Assembly (NCBI RefSeq): GCF_000717275.1
Contig: NZ_JNYV01000001.1
Span: forward strand, 124,001-188,000
Reading direction: 5' to 3'
Source of the DNA: Kitasatospora arboriphila
Lineage (GTDB): Bacteria > Actinomycetota > Actinomycetes > Mycobacteriales > Mycobacteriaceae
Length of the DNA: 64,000 nt
Shown here: one piece after another, positions 25,603-37,402 of the stretch
Numbering within the stretch: position 1 is the first letter of the stretch
Layout: each line of letters starts with the position of its first letter
The notes under the pieces: model-generated
What the model saw: the letters and a program-made list of their open reading frames with translations, nothing else
Told to the model about the DNA's origin: nothing
Database searches by the model: none
Program-made: the position numbers and the translations under genes

Positions 25603-27216
25603 TCAAGTCACCAAGACCTCTGGCCTGGCGGACGGAATGGTGATCGTAGCCCGCGTATGCAGGGTGTTGCCGGGATCGGCGATCGATTCGGCCACCCGGA
25701 ACGTGGCTTCCCAGCTCGACCTCGACAGTGTGTTCAGCACGTATCCTCGTTGACAGTTGCCGAACTTGACGTGTGGGGATGCCGCCTTCAGCTCGCGATC
25801 TCCCTCGTCACTATCGGAGCCGTCGGCTCCGGATGCGATTGACGTGCCGGCGATCTCGACGCCGACCGCGGGCGCGGGCCTTGTATAGGTGGTCTTGAGT
25901 TCGGACACCACGGACCGATGGATGTCACCGACGATCGACACGAGATTCTCGACGCTCCGAGCCCTCACACCGTCGAGGACGCGCTTGCGCGATGCCTCGT
26001 ATCCGCTCCAGGCGTCCATGCTCACAGCACGGGATCCCCGCCTCGAGCGGGCGAGGTCTGCCATGGGTGTCTGGTGGGCCAGTACGTTCCATCGCGCTGT
26101 GCTGGAGCCGAGGCCGTCGAGTATCCACCGCTCCTGGATATCGCCCGTGATGGTGCGAGTGGGATCTGCGGTCAGTCTGTTCAGCGGGCCGTCGGTGTCC
26201 CCGTTGACCTGATCGCTGCGGTATTGGCGGGTGTCGAGCACGCTGAACTCGGCGAGGTTGCCGAACGTGAATCGGCGATAGATTCGGATGTCACCGCGCG
26301 TGGGATGAACGGTCGCCCGGACGGGTGTGTTCTCCCACCACGCCTTGAGCGCGCCCGCCCGCCGTGTCAAGAACTCGGGCAGAGGCGCGCTGTCCTCGGA
26401 AATACTTGCGGCCCAGTTGTTCTCGATCTCGTGGTCGTCGGGCGTGACGATGAACGGGGACGTGCGGTGTGCCGCTTGCAAATGAGGGTCGAGTTTGTAC
26501 AGAGCGTATCGATCGCGATAGTCATCGAGGCTGTGTGCCTCGGAGTGGCACGAGCTCGGCATGGCCGACGACCTGCGTCGCCCGCCGTCCGCCGGTATCG
26601 GCTTCTCGTAGATGTAGTCCCCGAGGTGGAAGACGACATCTGGTGCAGCCGACGCCATGTCCCCATAGGCGTTGAAGAATCCATCTGCCCAGGCCTGGCA
26701 GGACGCCCAGGCAAACGTCATGCCGGCCACATCGGCACTCGCCGCCGGTGCCGTCCGTGTCCTTCCCACGTCGGAGATGTGGCCGCCGGACCGGAAACGG
26801 TAGTAGTACTCAGTGGATGGCTCGAGGCCACGAACATCCACGTGCACGCTGTGAGCGTCTCGTGCAATTGCGTTCACGGAGCCGCTTCGAACCACGTTCG
26901 CGAACTTGTTGTCCAAGGCCATCTCCCAGTCGACCGGCACATCGGACTCGGACATCCCGCCCCGCGGGGCCAGGGGTTCTGGCGCCAACCGGGTCCACAG
27001 GATCACCGCGTCGGCGAGTGGATCGCCAGAAGCGACGCCGAGGGTGAACACGTGATCGCCGCGAGCAGCGGGCGAGGGGAATGCGGTGGGAGAACTGACC
27101 AAACCGGGAGTGAAGGCCAGGGCACCGGCCACGCCTGCCCAGGTCAGGAACCTGCGACGGGTGGTACCAGCCCGCAGAACCTTGTCTCGGTCGATCGACA
27201 GCTCTGGTGACGCCAC
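25603..27216 (-). CDS. phoD: Tat-secreted alkaline phosphatase D
   Basis: A 537-residue secreted phosphomonoesterase/phosphodiesterase of the PhoD family. TRRRFLTW (18-25) plus a hydrophobic stretch is a twin-arginine signal. The N-terminal Fn3-like domain (FTLGVASGDPLADAVILWTRL) is typical. Metal ligands are visible in ASCQ, HLGDYIYE, TPDDHEIENNW, LAHQTPMAD and VGDIHRS. The enzyme releases phosphate from organic phosphates and teichoic-acid-type substrates outside the cell, usually under phosphate starvation. No Pho box is recognised. Confidence 0.92.
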   Translation of the reverse strand: MASPELSIDRDKVLRAGTTRRRFLTWAGVAGALAFTPGLVSSPTAFPSPAARGDHVFTLGVASGDPLADAVILWTRLAPEPLAPRGGMSESDVPVDWEMALDNKFANVVRSGSVNAIARDAHSVHVDVRGLEPSTEYYYRFRSGGHISDVGRTRTAPAASADVAGMTFAWASCQAWADGFFNAYGDMASAAPDVVFHLGDYIYEKPIPADGGRRRSSAMPSSCHSEAHSLDDYRDRYALYKLDPHLQAAHRTSPFIVTPDDHEIENNWAASISEDSAPLPEFLTRRAGALKAWWENTPVRATVHPTRGDIRIYRRFTFGNLAEFSVLDTRQYRSDQVNGDTDGPLNRLTADPTRTITGDIQERWILDGLGSSTARWNVLAHQTPMADLARSRRGSRAVSMDAWSGYEASRKRVLDGVRARSVENLVSIVGDIHRSVVSELKTTYTRPAPAVGVEIAGTSIASGADGSDSDEGDRELKAASPHVKFGNCQRGYVLNTLSRSSWEATFRVAESIADPGNTLHTRATITIPSARPEVLVT

Positions 27217-27363
27217 AGGAGTACTCGACCAGGATCAGCTGTCTGTCCGAGGTCCCCGAGGTGACGCCGACACGAAGGACACCTGACGTTGTGGTGGGGC
27301 GCTGGGAGTCTCGTTGCCGGGTTCGTCTGCCTGGAAGGCCTGCCGACGTTCTCAGATGGCCGT

Positions 27364-28356
27364 TCAGGCTCTGGGTGACCAGCCGATCTTCGGACCCAGG
27401 TGGGTGGCCATGTCGGTGATGATCTGTAGGTAGTCGGTCTCGTCGAACGAGAAGGGCAACGCGAACGCCACCTCGCCGGCTCTCTGGAAGCCGGCGTGGG
27501 CGAACAACCGTTCCGCTATCTCATCCGAGGTTCCGACGATGTCGGGGGCGAAGAGCATTCGGCGCGGGCCCTGAGGCGAGAGAGTCCGGTCGAACCGGGC
27601 ATCGGCGTAGTCGCGGTATCTGCGTCGCTGCTCCGGGGTCGCCGAATCGGTCGGAATGACAACCAATCCCTGTGACACCCGGGCTTTTTCGGGGTTCGGG
27701 TGATGCGCGCGGTAGGCATCGATGTGCTCACCCTGAATCGAGGCGAAGTCGGTGGAGGTTGTGCCCTCGGTGGTCACCACCGAGCTGGTCAGGTAATTCA
27801 ATCCTTGCTGTCCGGCCCAGATCGCCGACGACATCATTCCGCCGTACCACAGGCGGTCGATCAGCCCCGGGGAATGTGGCTGGACGATTCTCGAGTACTG
27901 CTCGATGCCAACCGTGCCCTCGAAGTCACTCACCGGTACTCCGCGGATGTTGTCCATCAGCCGGATCACCCGGTCTTTGCCGAAGTTCTCCTGCGCGTGG
28001 GTTTCGGGATAGAGCTTGTGTTTGAAGTCGTCGTACCGCATCGGGGTTCCCACCGAGACCCCAGGATTCAACCGGCCCCCGGACAGCAGATCCACCGTCG
28101 CCAGGTCTTCGGCGAGTCACAAGGGATTCTCGAGTCCGAGTGGGATCACTGCCGTACCGAGTTCGATGCGGCTCGTGCGCTGGCTTGCCGCAGCCAGTAC
28201 CGCGACAGGGGAGGAGATGCCGTACTGCAGGTGCCGGTGTCGAAGCCACACGCTGTCGAAGCCGAGTTCTTCTGCGAGTTCGATGGTTCGCAGCAATTCC
28301 TCGTGGCCGGTTCCGGGATCGGCTGGATCGAACCGCCCGATGGTCAGAAAACCCAT
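27364..28356 (-). pseudogene. LLM-class flavin-dependent oxidoreductase with a premature stop
   Basis: One reading frame encodes a complete 330-residue luciferase-like oxidoreductase (MGFLTIGRFDP..., LGFDSVWLRHRHLQYG, GTAVIPLGLENPL, then LAEDLATVDLLSGGRLNPGVSVG). It is interrupted only by an in-frame TGA at 28117-28119 (minus strand), where relatives have Arg; CGA to TGA explains it. Either the gene is newly dead, the stop is read through, or there is a sequencing error. Translation could restart at the GTG at 28095, giving a protein without the N-terminal barrel strands. It lies 19 bp after the TetR gene. Confidence 0.85.
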
Positions 28357-28375
28357 CTTGTGGAGTGGTTCGCCC

Positions 28376-31353
<2,978 letters not shown>

Positions 31354-31380
31354 CCCCGTTGGCCGTGACGGTTGTCGGCC

Positions 31381-31851
31381 TCATCGGGACGGTGGGCCGC
31401 CGTCGTTGATCCGCCGGCCGATGGCGGCGAGTTGTCGTAGCTGGGCGCGAGTGAGTGGGTCGATGACGAGTCTGCGGACATTCTCGGCGTAGCCCGGTGC
31501 TGTCTGCACCACTTTTTCACACCCGGCGTCGGTGAGGACGGCGTTGGTGAACCGACCGTCTTCGGGGCAGGCGGAGCGGTACACCCACTGGCGTTGTTCA
31601 AGCCGTTTGACGACATGGGACAGGCGGGAAAGGGATCCGTTCGCCAACTCGGCCAGGACGCTCATCCGGAGTGTTCGTTCGGGTGCTTCTGACAGTGCAG
31701 CCAGGACCTCGTACTCGAAGTGGGTCAATTGGGCATCGCGCAACAGCTGGGCGTCGAGTGCATGCGGAAGTCTGGACAGCAGAACCGCCACCTGCAGCCA
31801 GGCCTCCATCTCCTGCTCATCGAGCCATCGTGTCGGCGGTCGGCCAGTCAT
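31381..31851 (-). CDS. MarR-family regulator
   Basis: A 156-residue winged-helix protein; the recognition part is LANGSLSRLSHVVKRLEQRQWVYRSACPEDGRFTNAVLT. It is divergent from a DoxX-type gene across a region with strong palindromes. MarR proteins paired with DoxX genes often respond to quinones or oxidative agents; here this is an inference from context. The ATG at 31851 begins MTGRPPTRW. Confidence 0.86.
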   Translation of the reverse strand: MTGRPPTRWLDEQEMEAWLQVAVLLSRLPHALDAQLLRDAQLTHFEYEVLAALSEAPERTLRMSVLAELANGSLSRLSHVVKRLEQRQWVYRSACPEDGRFTNAVLTDAGCEKVVQTAPGYAENVRRLVIDPLTRAQLRQLAAIGRRINDGGPPSR

Positions 31852-31879
31852 GGGAAGAGTGTAAACCCGCCAGGTGTAC

Positions 31880-31941
31880 TTGACGCTTCAGTTGACGCTT
31901 CAATTATCTCGACTCTAGGATTCACTTGAAACATCAAGTGA
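31880..31941. promoter_or_regulatory. Operator region: direct repeats and a 20-bp palindrome
   Basis: TTGACGCTTCA occurs twice in tandem (31880-31890 and 31892-31902). Downstream, TCACTTGA-AACA-TCAAGTGA (31922-31941) is a perfect 8-bp-arm palindrome, 23 bp before the doxX start. It is probably the MarR binding site, overlapping the doxX promoter. Confidence 0.7.
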
Positions 31942-31964
31942 TTCACGAGTCGATCGAGGGTGAT

Positions 31965-32429
31965 ATGAACTATTCCATCGTGCGGAGTGTCGGAATTCTG
32001 CTGGCGCGCATCGGTATTGGGTCGGTGTTCCTGGCGCACGGACTCCAGAAATTGAACACCTATGGGTATGCCGGCACCAAAGCCAGCTTCCAGGGTATGG
32101 ATGTGCCCATGGCGTCGGTGTCCGCATTTGTGGTCACCTGGCTCGAGATCCTCGGTGGAATCGCCCTCATCGTCGGTGTGCTCACCCCGATCATCGGTGC
32201 CCTGTTCGCGCTCGACATGCTCGGCGCCTACCTCTTCGCGCACGTCGACATGGGCCTCTGGGTGGCCGACGGCGGATATGAACTGGTGCTGTCGCTGGGG
32301 ATGGGATCGCTGCTCCTGGCAGTGGTCGGCGCGGGTCGTCTCAGCGTGGATGGTCTGCTGGCTTCGCGCGTTCGATGGCTGGCGCCAGGTTCGACACGAC
32401 CACGCAACCCCGTGGCCGCGTCGAACTGA
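31965..32429 (+). CDS. DoxX-family membrane protein
   Basis: A 154-residue protein with four hydrophobic helices (ILLARIGIGSVFLAHGLQKL; VVTWLEILGGIALIVGVL; IIGALFALDMLGAYLFAHV; SLGMGSLLLAVVGAGRLSV). The G-x-Q-K motif in helix 1 is typical of DoxX. Family members take part in thiol/redox complexes or quinone detoxification. GAGGGTGAT precedes the ATG at 31965. The palindrome upstream suggests control by the divergent MarR. Confidence 0.85.
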   Translation: MNYSIVRSVGILLARIGIGSVFLAHGLQKLNTYGYAGTKASFQGMDVPMASVSAFVVTWLEILGGIALIVGVLTPIIGALFALDMLGAYLFAHVDMGLWVADGGYELVLSLGMGSLLLAVVGAGRLSVDGLLASRVRWLAPGSTRPRNPVAASN

Positions 32430-32565
32430 TCGAGGCACCCACCCGGACGGGTGGTGAGATGTCCGGTTTGCGTTTACGTTGCACGGGGTACTGACGGAGG
32501 ATGCGTCGTGCCGGCTCAGGCCGCGCGTCCCCTCGTCGGGGCCAACAGTTAGGACCTTTTACGTA

Positions 32566-33807
32566 ATGGCTGACCGCACATCTGAGCTCGGGGGCGATCG
32601 ATCCGACGGTGACAGTGCGGACAGCGGGGGAGACCAACGCACCCCGCTCATGGCGCCGCCTCGTCTGCGCACCGAAGATGATCGAGCCGCGACAAGACTC
32701 GAGCTGTTCTTCGACCTTGCGTACGTCTTGGTCATCCACCAGCTCGCGCTGGCGCTCAAAGACGACCTCGGCTGGCATGGTGTCGGTGTCTTCGCCGGCC
32801 TGTTCGCGGTCACATGGTGGTCGTGGGTCACCACCACCTTGTATGCGAACAGATTCGACACGAACGACGTCCTGTACCGAGTGCTGAAGCTGGCTGCCAC
32901 GTTTGCGGTCGCGGTGATGGCGGCGAGCGCGTCCGCGGCCGTCGGTGGCGACGGCACAGTGGCTTTCGCGGTCGGATACATCACCACCCGCGTGATCCTC
33001 GCCGGCCTCTACCTGCGGGCATGGCGACACATCAGCGAAGTCCGCGTCACGATCAACCTGTATTTCGCGGCGACGGTGGTCAGCGCGCTGACCTGGACGG
33101 TTTCGCTGCTGACCCCGTCGCCGATCACGTACTGGCTCTGGGCGTTGGGGATCGCGATCGAAGCGATGGCGCCGTTCGCAGCCACCCGGTGGGGTCCTGA
33201 TGTCCCACTGCACCTCGAACATCTGCCGGAACGCTTCGGTTTGTTCGTGATCCTGGTTCTCGGCGAATCGATCTCGGCCATCGTGCTCGGAATGCACGAG
33301 ACCCATTGGGCGTGGTCGTCGCTCAGTGTTGCTGCTCTCGGCTTCACCATCGCGGCTGCTGTGTGGTGGATGTATTTCGACATCGGTGGCGCAGAGGCGA
33401 AGACGCTGCTGCAGGACGACGAGAGTGCGGTCGGCAGCGGTCGCGCCGACGGGTACATCTACGGGCATCTGCCGCTCACTCTCGGTGCTGCACTACTCGG
33501 GGTCGGCATCGAACAGTACGTCTTGCACCCGGTAGGCGAACTGACGGCAACCGGGCGGTGGGTGCTGTGCGGTGGTCTGGCGCTGTTCATCAGCGGTGTC
33601 TGCTGCATCGTCGGCTGGAGTTCGAGCAACTGGAAAACAATCTTCCCGTGGCCGGCACTGGCCATCCCTGCCGTCATCATCGTCGGGTTCGTCGACAACG
33701 CCCTTCCTTTCGCGTCGGCCATCGTCCTGGCCGTCGGCGCGATCGTCGCGGTGGTCACCGGGATCGTCCGGCGGCGCAGGAGCAACATGGACACAACTGA
33801 GACATGA
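32566..33807 (+). CDS. Low-temperature-requirement A (LtrA) family membrane protein
   Basis: A 413-residue protein. After a hydrophilic, acidic N-terminus of about 40 residues comes the family signature TRLELFFDLAYVLVIHQLA, then about ten hydrophobic helices; HLPERFGLFVILVLGESI is also typical. The molecular role of LtrA proteins is not known. The ATG at 32566 (MADRTSEL) is the best start; upstream in-frame codons are low in plausible coding character. Confidence 0.85.
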   Translation: MADRTSELGGDRSDGDSADSGGDQRTPLMAPPRLRTEDDRAATRLELFFDLAYVLVIHQLALALKDDLGWHGVGVFAGLFAVTWWSWVTTTLYANRFDTNDVLYRVLKLAATFAVAVMAASASAAVGGDGTVAFAVGYITTRVILAGLYLRAWRHISEVRVTINLYFAATVVSALTWTVSLLTPSPITYWLWALGIAIEAMAPFAATRWGPDVPLHLEHLPERFGLFVILVLGESISAIVLGMHETHWAWSSLSVAALGFTIAAAVWWMYFDIGGAEAKTLLQDDESAVGSGRADGYIYGHLPLTLGAALLGVGIEQYVLHPVGELTATGRWVLCGGLALFISGVCCIVGWSSSNWKTIFPWPALAIPAVIIVGFVDNALPFASAIVLAVGAIVAVVTGIVRRRRSNMDTTET

Positions 33808-33845
33808 CGGCTGCGATGCCTCTTCTCCCATGAGGTGATGCTGTT

Positions 33846-34343
33846 GTGAGTAGCCTTGTTCCGGTGGGGATTCTGACGCCGGTGGCGATTAAAATAGGTG
33901 CGGTCTCGTGGATGCCGAAATTGCTGCCACAGATCGAGAAGTGGGACACCCGGTTGCAACGGGTCAGCAGTGGCCGGCTCAGTGCGCTCGACATCGCCGG
34001 TCTACCCAACATCACGTTGACCGTGCCGGGCCGGAAGTCGGGAGTCCCACGATCCACGCCGCTTCTGTGCGTGCCCCAGGACGGTGGCTGGCTGATCGCC
34101 GGCTCGTACTTCGGGGACAAACGAATGCCGGTCTGGGTTCTGAACCTCCGTGCCTGTGCGAAGGCAGAGATCATCTACCGACGCGAGACCGTCGAGGTCT
34201 CGTGGCGCGAGGTGACCGGATCCGAACGCGAGCAAGCCTGGCAGCGGATGCTCGCGGTGTGGCCGAACTTTGCCGTCTATGAGAAGCGCACAGAGCGGAC
34301 GATTCCCGTCTTCTTCCTCTCGCCGATCGCCTCCGGCTCCTAG
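33846..34343 (+). CDS. Deazaflavin (F420)-dependent nitroreductase family protein (Ddn-like)
   Basis: A 165-residue split-barrel protein. The core ITLTVPGRKSGVPRSTPLLCVPQDGGWLIAGSYFG is characteristic of Ddn/AclJ-type F420H2-dependent quinone and nitro reductases. WVLNLRACAKAEI also matches the family. The N-terminus has a helix that could touch the membrane. The GTG at 33846 begins MSSLVPVG. It implies that the organism makes coenzyme F420, common in Mycobacteriales. Confidence 0.88.
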   Translation: MSSLVPVGILTPVAIKIGAVSWMPKLLPQIEKWDTRLQRVSSGRLSALDIAGLPNITLTVPGRKSGVPRSTPLLCVPQDGGWLIAGSYFGDKRMPVWVLNLRACAKAEIIYRRETVEVSWREVTGSEREQAWQRMLAVWPNFAVYEKRTERTIPVFFLSPIASGS

Positions 34344-34367
34344 GGGCGGGGCACAGGAAGTCGACCG

Positions 34368-35198
34368 GTGGACATCGACGAGGTCGCCGACGAGCTGTAC
34401 GGGCTCGACCCGGCCGAGTTCGTGGAAGTGCGCAAGGCCCGCGTGACACAGGCGCGCAAAGAAGGTGATCGCGAACTCGCAACCGCGATAGGCAAGATGC
34501 GCAAGCCGACTCTGGTCGCCTGGGTGGTGAACAACTTCGCTCGAGAAGAACCCGAGCAAGTGGAAGAACTACTCGAACTGGGCGAGGCTCTCCGGGACGC
34601 ACAACGGCACCTGTCGGGTGACGACCTACGCGCACTGACCACTCAACGACAGCGCGTGATCCGGGCGATGGCGCGCCGAGCGGGCGAGTTGGCGGCGACA
34701 CGGGGGCAGCAGGTGAGTGAGACGGCGGCCCGTGAGGTCGGACAGTCGCTGCACGCCGCACTGGCCGACCCGGAGATCGCCGATCTGGTACGGGCCGGAC
34801 GCCTCGTCACCGCAGCGAGCTACAGCGGTATGGGTCCTGCGGGCATGACGGTGGTGGGCGGTAGATCGAAGCCGACGACGTCTGGGAAGAAGCCGGACAC
34901 CACGAAGCTGAGAGCCGACGCACAAGCCGAGGTGGATGCAGCCGAACGTGCTGAGCTCGAAGCCCGAGAAGCCGTCGACACCGCCCAGGCCGACGCGCAA
35001 GAAGCCGCCGACCGGGTTGCCGAATTGGATTCGCGAATAGAGGACCTGCGCAACCAGCTGTCACAAGCGGAGCAGGAAAGGCAGTTCGCGCACAAGTCCG
35101 AACGTACCGCGGCGTCGAATGTGACTGCGGCAGAACACAAGGTCGATCACGCACAGGCGCGACTCGAGGCCGCCCGCAAGAAGCTCGCCGACATCTGA
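34368..35198 (+). CDS. Coiled-coil protein of unknown function
   Basis: A 276-residue, highly charged protein. Residues 1-150 form an alpha-helical domain (DELYGLDPAEFVEVRKARVTQAR, KPTLVAWVVNNFA); from about 180 onward it is a long Ala/Glu/Asp/Arg-rich coiled coil with clear heptads. The GTG at 34368 lies 24 bp after the Ddn-like gene, so they may be co-transcribed. I recognise it as an actinobacterial conserved type without a function. Its 3' end converges on the antiporter with an 7-bp gap. Confidence 0.75.
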   Translation: MDIDEVADELYGLDPAEFVEVRKARVTQARKEGDRELATAIGKMRKPTLVAWVVNNFAREEPEQVEELLELGEALRDAQRHLSGDDLRALTTQRQRVIRAMARRAGELAATRGQQVSETAAREVGQSLHAALADPEIADLVRAGRLVTAASYSGMGPAGMTVVGGRSKPTTSGKKPDTTKLRADAQAEVDAAERAELEAREAVDTAQADAQEAADRVAELDSRIEDLRNQLSQAEQERQFAHKSERTAASNVTAAEHKVDHAQARLEAARKKLADI

Positions 35199-35205
35199 TC
35201 GGTTG

Positions 35206-36429
35206 TCAGCGCACTGACTTTCCGGTCGCTGGACGTGTATCTGAAGCCATTCGCTGAGCGATCAGCGACGACCCCACACCGTGGATGACCAGGCTGCCGA
35301 TGATGGTGAGGGTCATCGCGTAGAGGGTCTCCCCGGCGAAGTCGTCGTCGAGAGCGTTGAAGGCGAGAAGTCCGAACACGATCGACGCTGTCCCGCGGGG
35401 GCCGATTGCGCCGACGAGCAACCGGTCCGACCGCGAGAGGTTGGACCCGGTGAGTGCGATGAAAACGGGCACGATTCGTACGAGGGTCAACGCGAGCAGC
35501 ACGTACAGGACGATCGACCACTCGACCCCGAGCGACAGCAACAGCACCGACGTGCTCCCGAAGACAAACCACATCACCAGGCCGGCCAGAATGCCCACCT
35601 CGTCGAGCAGGCCCAGTTGTTCGTCGCCCAGTTCTTGCTGGTTTCGGGCCGCCCGGTAAGCGATGCCGCTGATGAATGCGGCCACAAAACCATTGCCGCC
35701 CACAATGACCGAGCATCCATAGGCGAGCAGTGGGATCATCACGATCCCGATCCTGAGTGACTGAGCTGTGGTGAGGCGGTGGCGCACAGCCGAATTGGTC
35801 AGCCAGGCGCTGATCAGGCCTACGGCGGCGCCCGCCAGAATGGCGAACGCTGCCGCAGGAAACGCCGACTCGAGCGCTTCGATGGGCGTGGCGGCGTGCT
35901 CGTGGTCGCCGGCGAGCGTGAGAGCGAAGACGAAGACCGGTGCGACGATGCCGTCGTTGTACCCGCTCTCCACGTTGATCACGTGGCGAACGCGCGCCGG
36001 AAGGCGTTTGTCGCGCAAGATCGAGGATGCCGGCGAGAAGTCTGTGGGTACCACCACGCACGCCACGATGAGTACCACGGCAACCGATAGGTCTGGCAGG
36101 AGAAGGACTCCGAGCACCGTGGCGAGAATGAGCGAGAGAGGCAGGGCAACACAGAGCAATCGTGCGGTGATGGCACGCTCACCTCCGAAGTAACCGCCTT
36201 TGACCTCGGTGGCATCGACGAACAGGAGCAGGGCCAGGATGAGTTCGACGGCTCGTTCGGCGATCACGGTGTTGAGTGTGTTGCCGATCTCGTTGCGAGT
36301 GCTGAAACCGATGGCGATGCCGGCGATGACCATCAGTAGAGGACCGGGTATCCGCCACCGTTCGAGCCGGCCGGCCAGAAGTGACCAGCCGATGATGACC
36401 GCCATCGCGATGAGAATCGACGGCGTCAT
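35206..36429 (-). CDS. Cation:proton antiporter (CPA1, NhaP/NhaK-like)
   Basis: A 407-residue membrane protein with about 12 hydrophobic helices. ACVVVPTDFSPASSIL and NVESGYNDGIVAPVFVFAL carry the Asp-rich motifs of CPA1 sodium/proton antiporters; the substitution of D-F for the usual D-P is minor. It would exchange Na+ or K+ for H+ and help pH and salt homeostasis. There is no cytosolic C-terminal domain. The ATG at 36429 begins MTPSILIAMAV. Confidence 0.88.
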   Translation of the reverse strand: MTPSILIAMAVIIGWSLLAGRLERWRIPGPLLMVIAGIAIGFSTRNEIGNTLNTVIAERAVELILALLLFVDATEVKGGYFGGERAITARLLCVALPLSLILATVLGVLLLPDLSVAVVLIVACVVVPTDFSPASSILRDKRLPARVRHVINVESGYNDGIVAPVFVFALTLAGDHEHAATPIEALESAFPAAAFAILAGAAVGLISAWLTNSAVRHRLTTAQSLRIGIVMIPLLAYGCSVIVGGNGFVAAFISGIAYRAARNQQELGDEQLGLLDEVGILAGLVMWFVFGSTSVLLLSLGVEWSIVLYVLLALTLVRIVPVFIALTGSNLSRSDRLLVGAIGPRGTASIVFGLLAFNALDDDFAGETLYAMTLTIIGSLVIHGVGSSLIAQRMASDTRPATGKSVR

Positions 36430-36500
36430 CAGGCGTTCCCATCAGGCTTCGGCACCTGAAAAGCGTAAATGCCTCAGCCCGGCGATGGGCGGGTCGCAAC

Positions 36501-36845
36501 TTATTGATGTGCAGGTGCAGCTTGCGGCAGGTGTGGCCGGAGCTCACGCATGATCGCCTGCCGCGACTTCGCACCCACGATGCGCGCCCGCTCCTGGCCG
36601 CTGTGGAACAACACGAGCGTTGGCATGCTCATGACCCGGTAACGAGCTGTCGTGGCCGGGTTTTCGTCTACATCGATCGCCACAACGTCCACGACGTCCG
36701 CTTCGTCGACGGCGATCTGGTCGAGCACCGGTGCGATCATCCGACAGGGTGGGCACCAGTGGGCGGTGAACTCGACGAGCACAGGGCGGTCTCCATTCAA
36801 GACGTCGCTGTCGAACGAAGAATCCGATACGTGGACGAGGGGCAT
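36501..36845 (-). CDS. Thioredoxin with a WCPPC active site
   Basis: A 114-residue thioredoxin fold. The active site is HWCPPCRMIAP (Cys31, Cys34) rather than the standard WCGPC; the cis-Pro motif SMPTLVLF is intact. The Gly-to-Pro change should alter the redox potential. GGAGG lies about 7 nt before the ATG at 36845. It is 43 bp downstream of the hxlR-like gene on the same strand, and a redox-responsive operon is plausible. Confidence 0.9.
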   Translation of the reverse strand: MPLVHVSDSSFDSDVLNGDRPVLVEFTAHWCPPCRMIAPVLDQIAVDEADVVDVVAIDVDENPATTARYRVMSMPTLVLFHSGQERARIVGAKSRQAIMRELRPHLPQAAPAHQ

Positions 36846-36888
36846 GATCAGTCCTCCAAAGGTGCAGACGGTTGACGCAGGGCTGTGG

Positions 36889-37317
36889 TCACAGTCGGTT
36901 GACCTCGGCGACAAGGCGGTGGCGCGGATCGGCGTGGTCGCCACATTCGCAGCGCAGGACTGCGGTGATCCGGCCACCGCAGCCGCTGTGTCGGTAGACG
37001 ACGTCGGGGAGTGCGCCGGACCCGAGGTGACGCTCGCCCCAGTCGGACAATGCGGACAAGACAGGCAGCAGATCGAGCCCTGCGTCTGTCAGCACGTACT
37101 CAAGGCGAGATCGCCGCCGCGGTACCGAGTAGGGCCGAGTGGCGAGGATGCCGGCTTCGGTCAACCGGCGAAGTCGATCGGAGACGACCTGCCGGGGTGC
37201 GGTGGTGGCGCGCTGGATCTCGTCAAAACGTCGCAGCCCGAGGGACACCTCCCGGACGATGAGCAACGCCCAGCGATCACCTACGGTTCCGAGGACGGCG
37301 GCCACGCTATCGATCAT
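36889..37317 (-). CDS. HxlR-family transcriptional regulator
   Basis: A 142-residue winged-helix protein: VLGTVGDRWALLIVREVSLGLRRFDEIQRATTAPRQVVSDRLRRLTEAGIL is the full HxlR signature. The C-terminus has Cys-rich CGGRITAVLRCECGDH, which could bind metal or act as a redox switch. HxlR regulators often respond to quinones, aldehydes or disulfide stress. Gene order with thioredoxin supports a redox role (inference). Confidence 0.88.
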   Translation of the reverse strand: MIDSVAAVLGTVGDRWALLIVREVSLGLRRFDEIQRATTAPRQVVSDRLRRLTEAGILATRPYSVPRRRSRLEYVLTDAGLDLLPVLSALSDWGERHLGSGALPDVVYRHSGCGGRITAVLRCECGDHADPRHRLVAEVNRL

Positions 37318-37324
37318 GATTCAC

Positions 37325-37334
37325 AGTCTAGACT
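37325..37334. promoter_or_regulatory. Palindrome AGTCTAGACT before hxlR
   Basis: A perfect 10-bp palindrome lies 7 bp upstream of the hxlR start codon at 37317. It is a good position for autorepression by HxlR. Confidence 0.55.
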
Positions 37335-37402
37335 ATGAACCCAGCTCGGGATGAACCTCCGGCCCTGACGCGGTCAGGACCGGAAGTGGGTATGGAAGGC
37401 GC

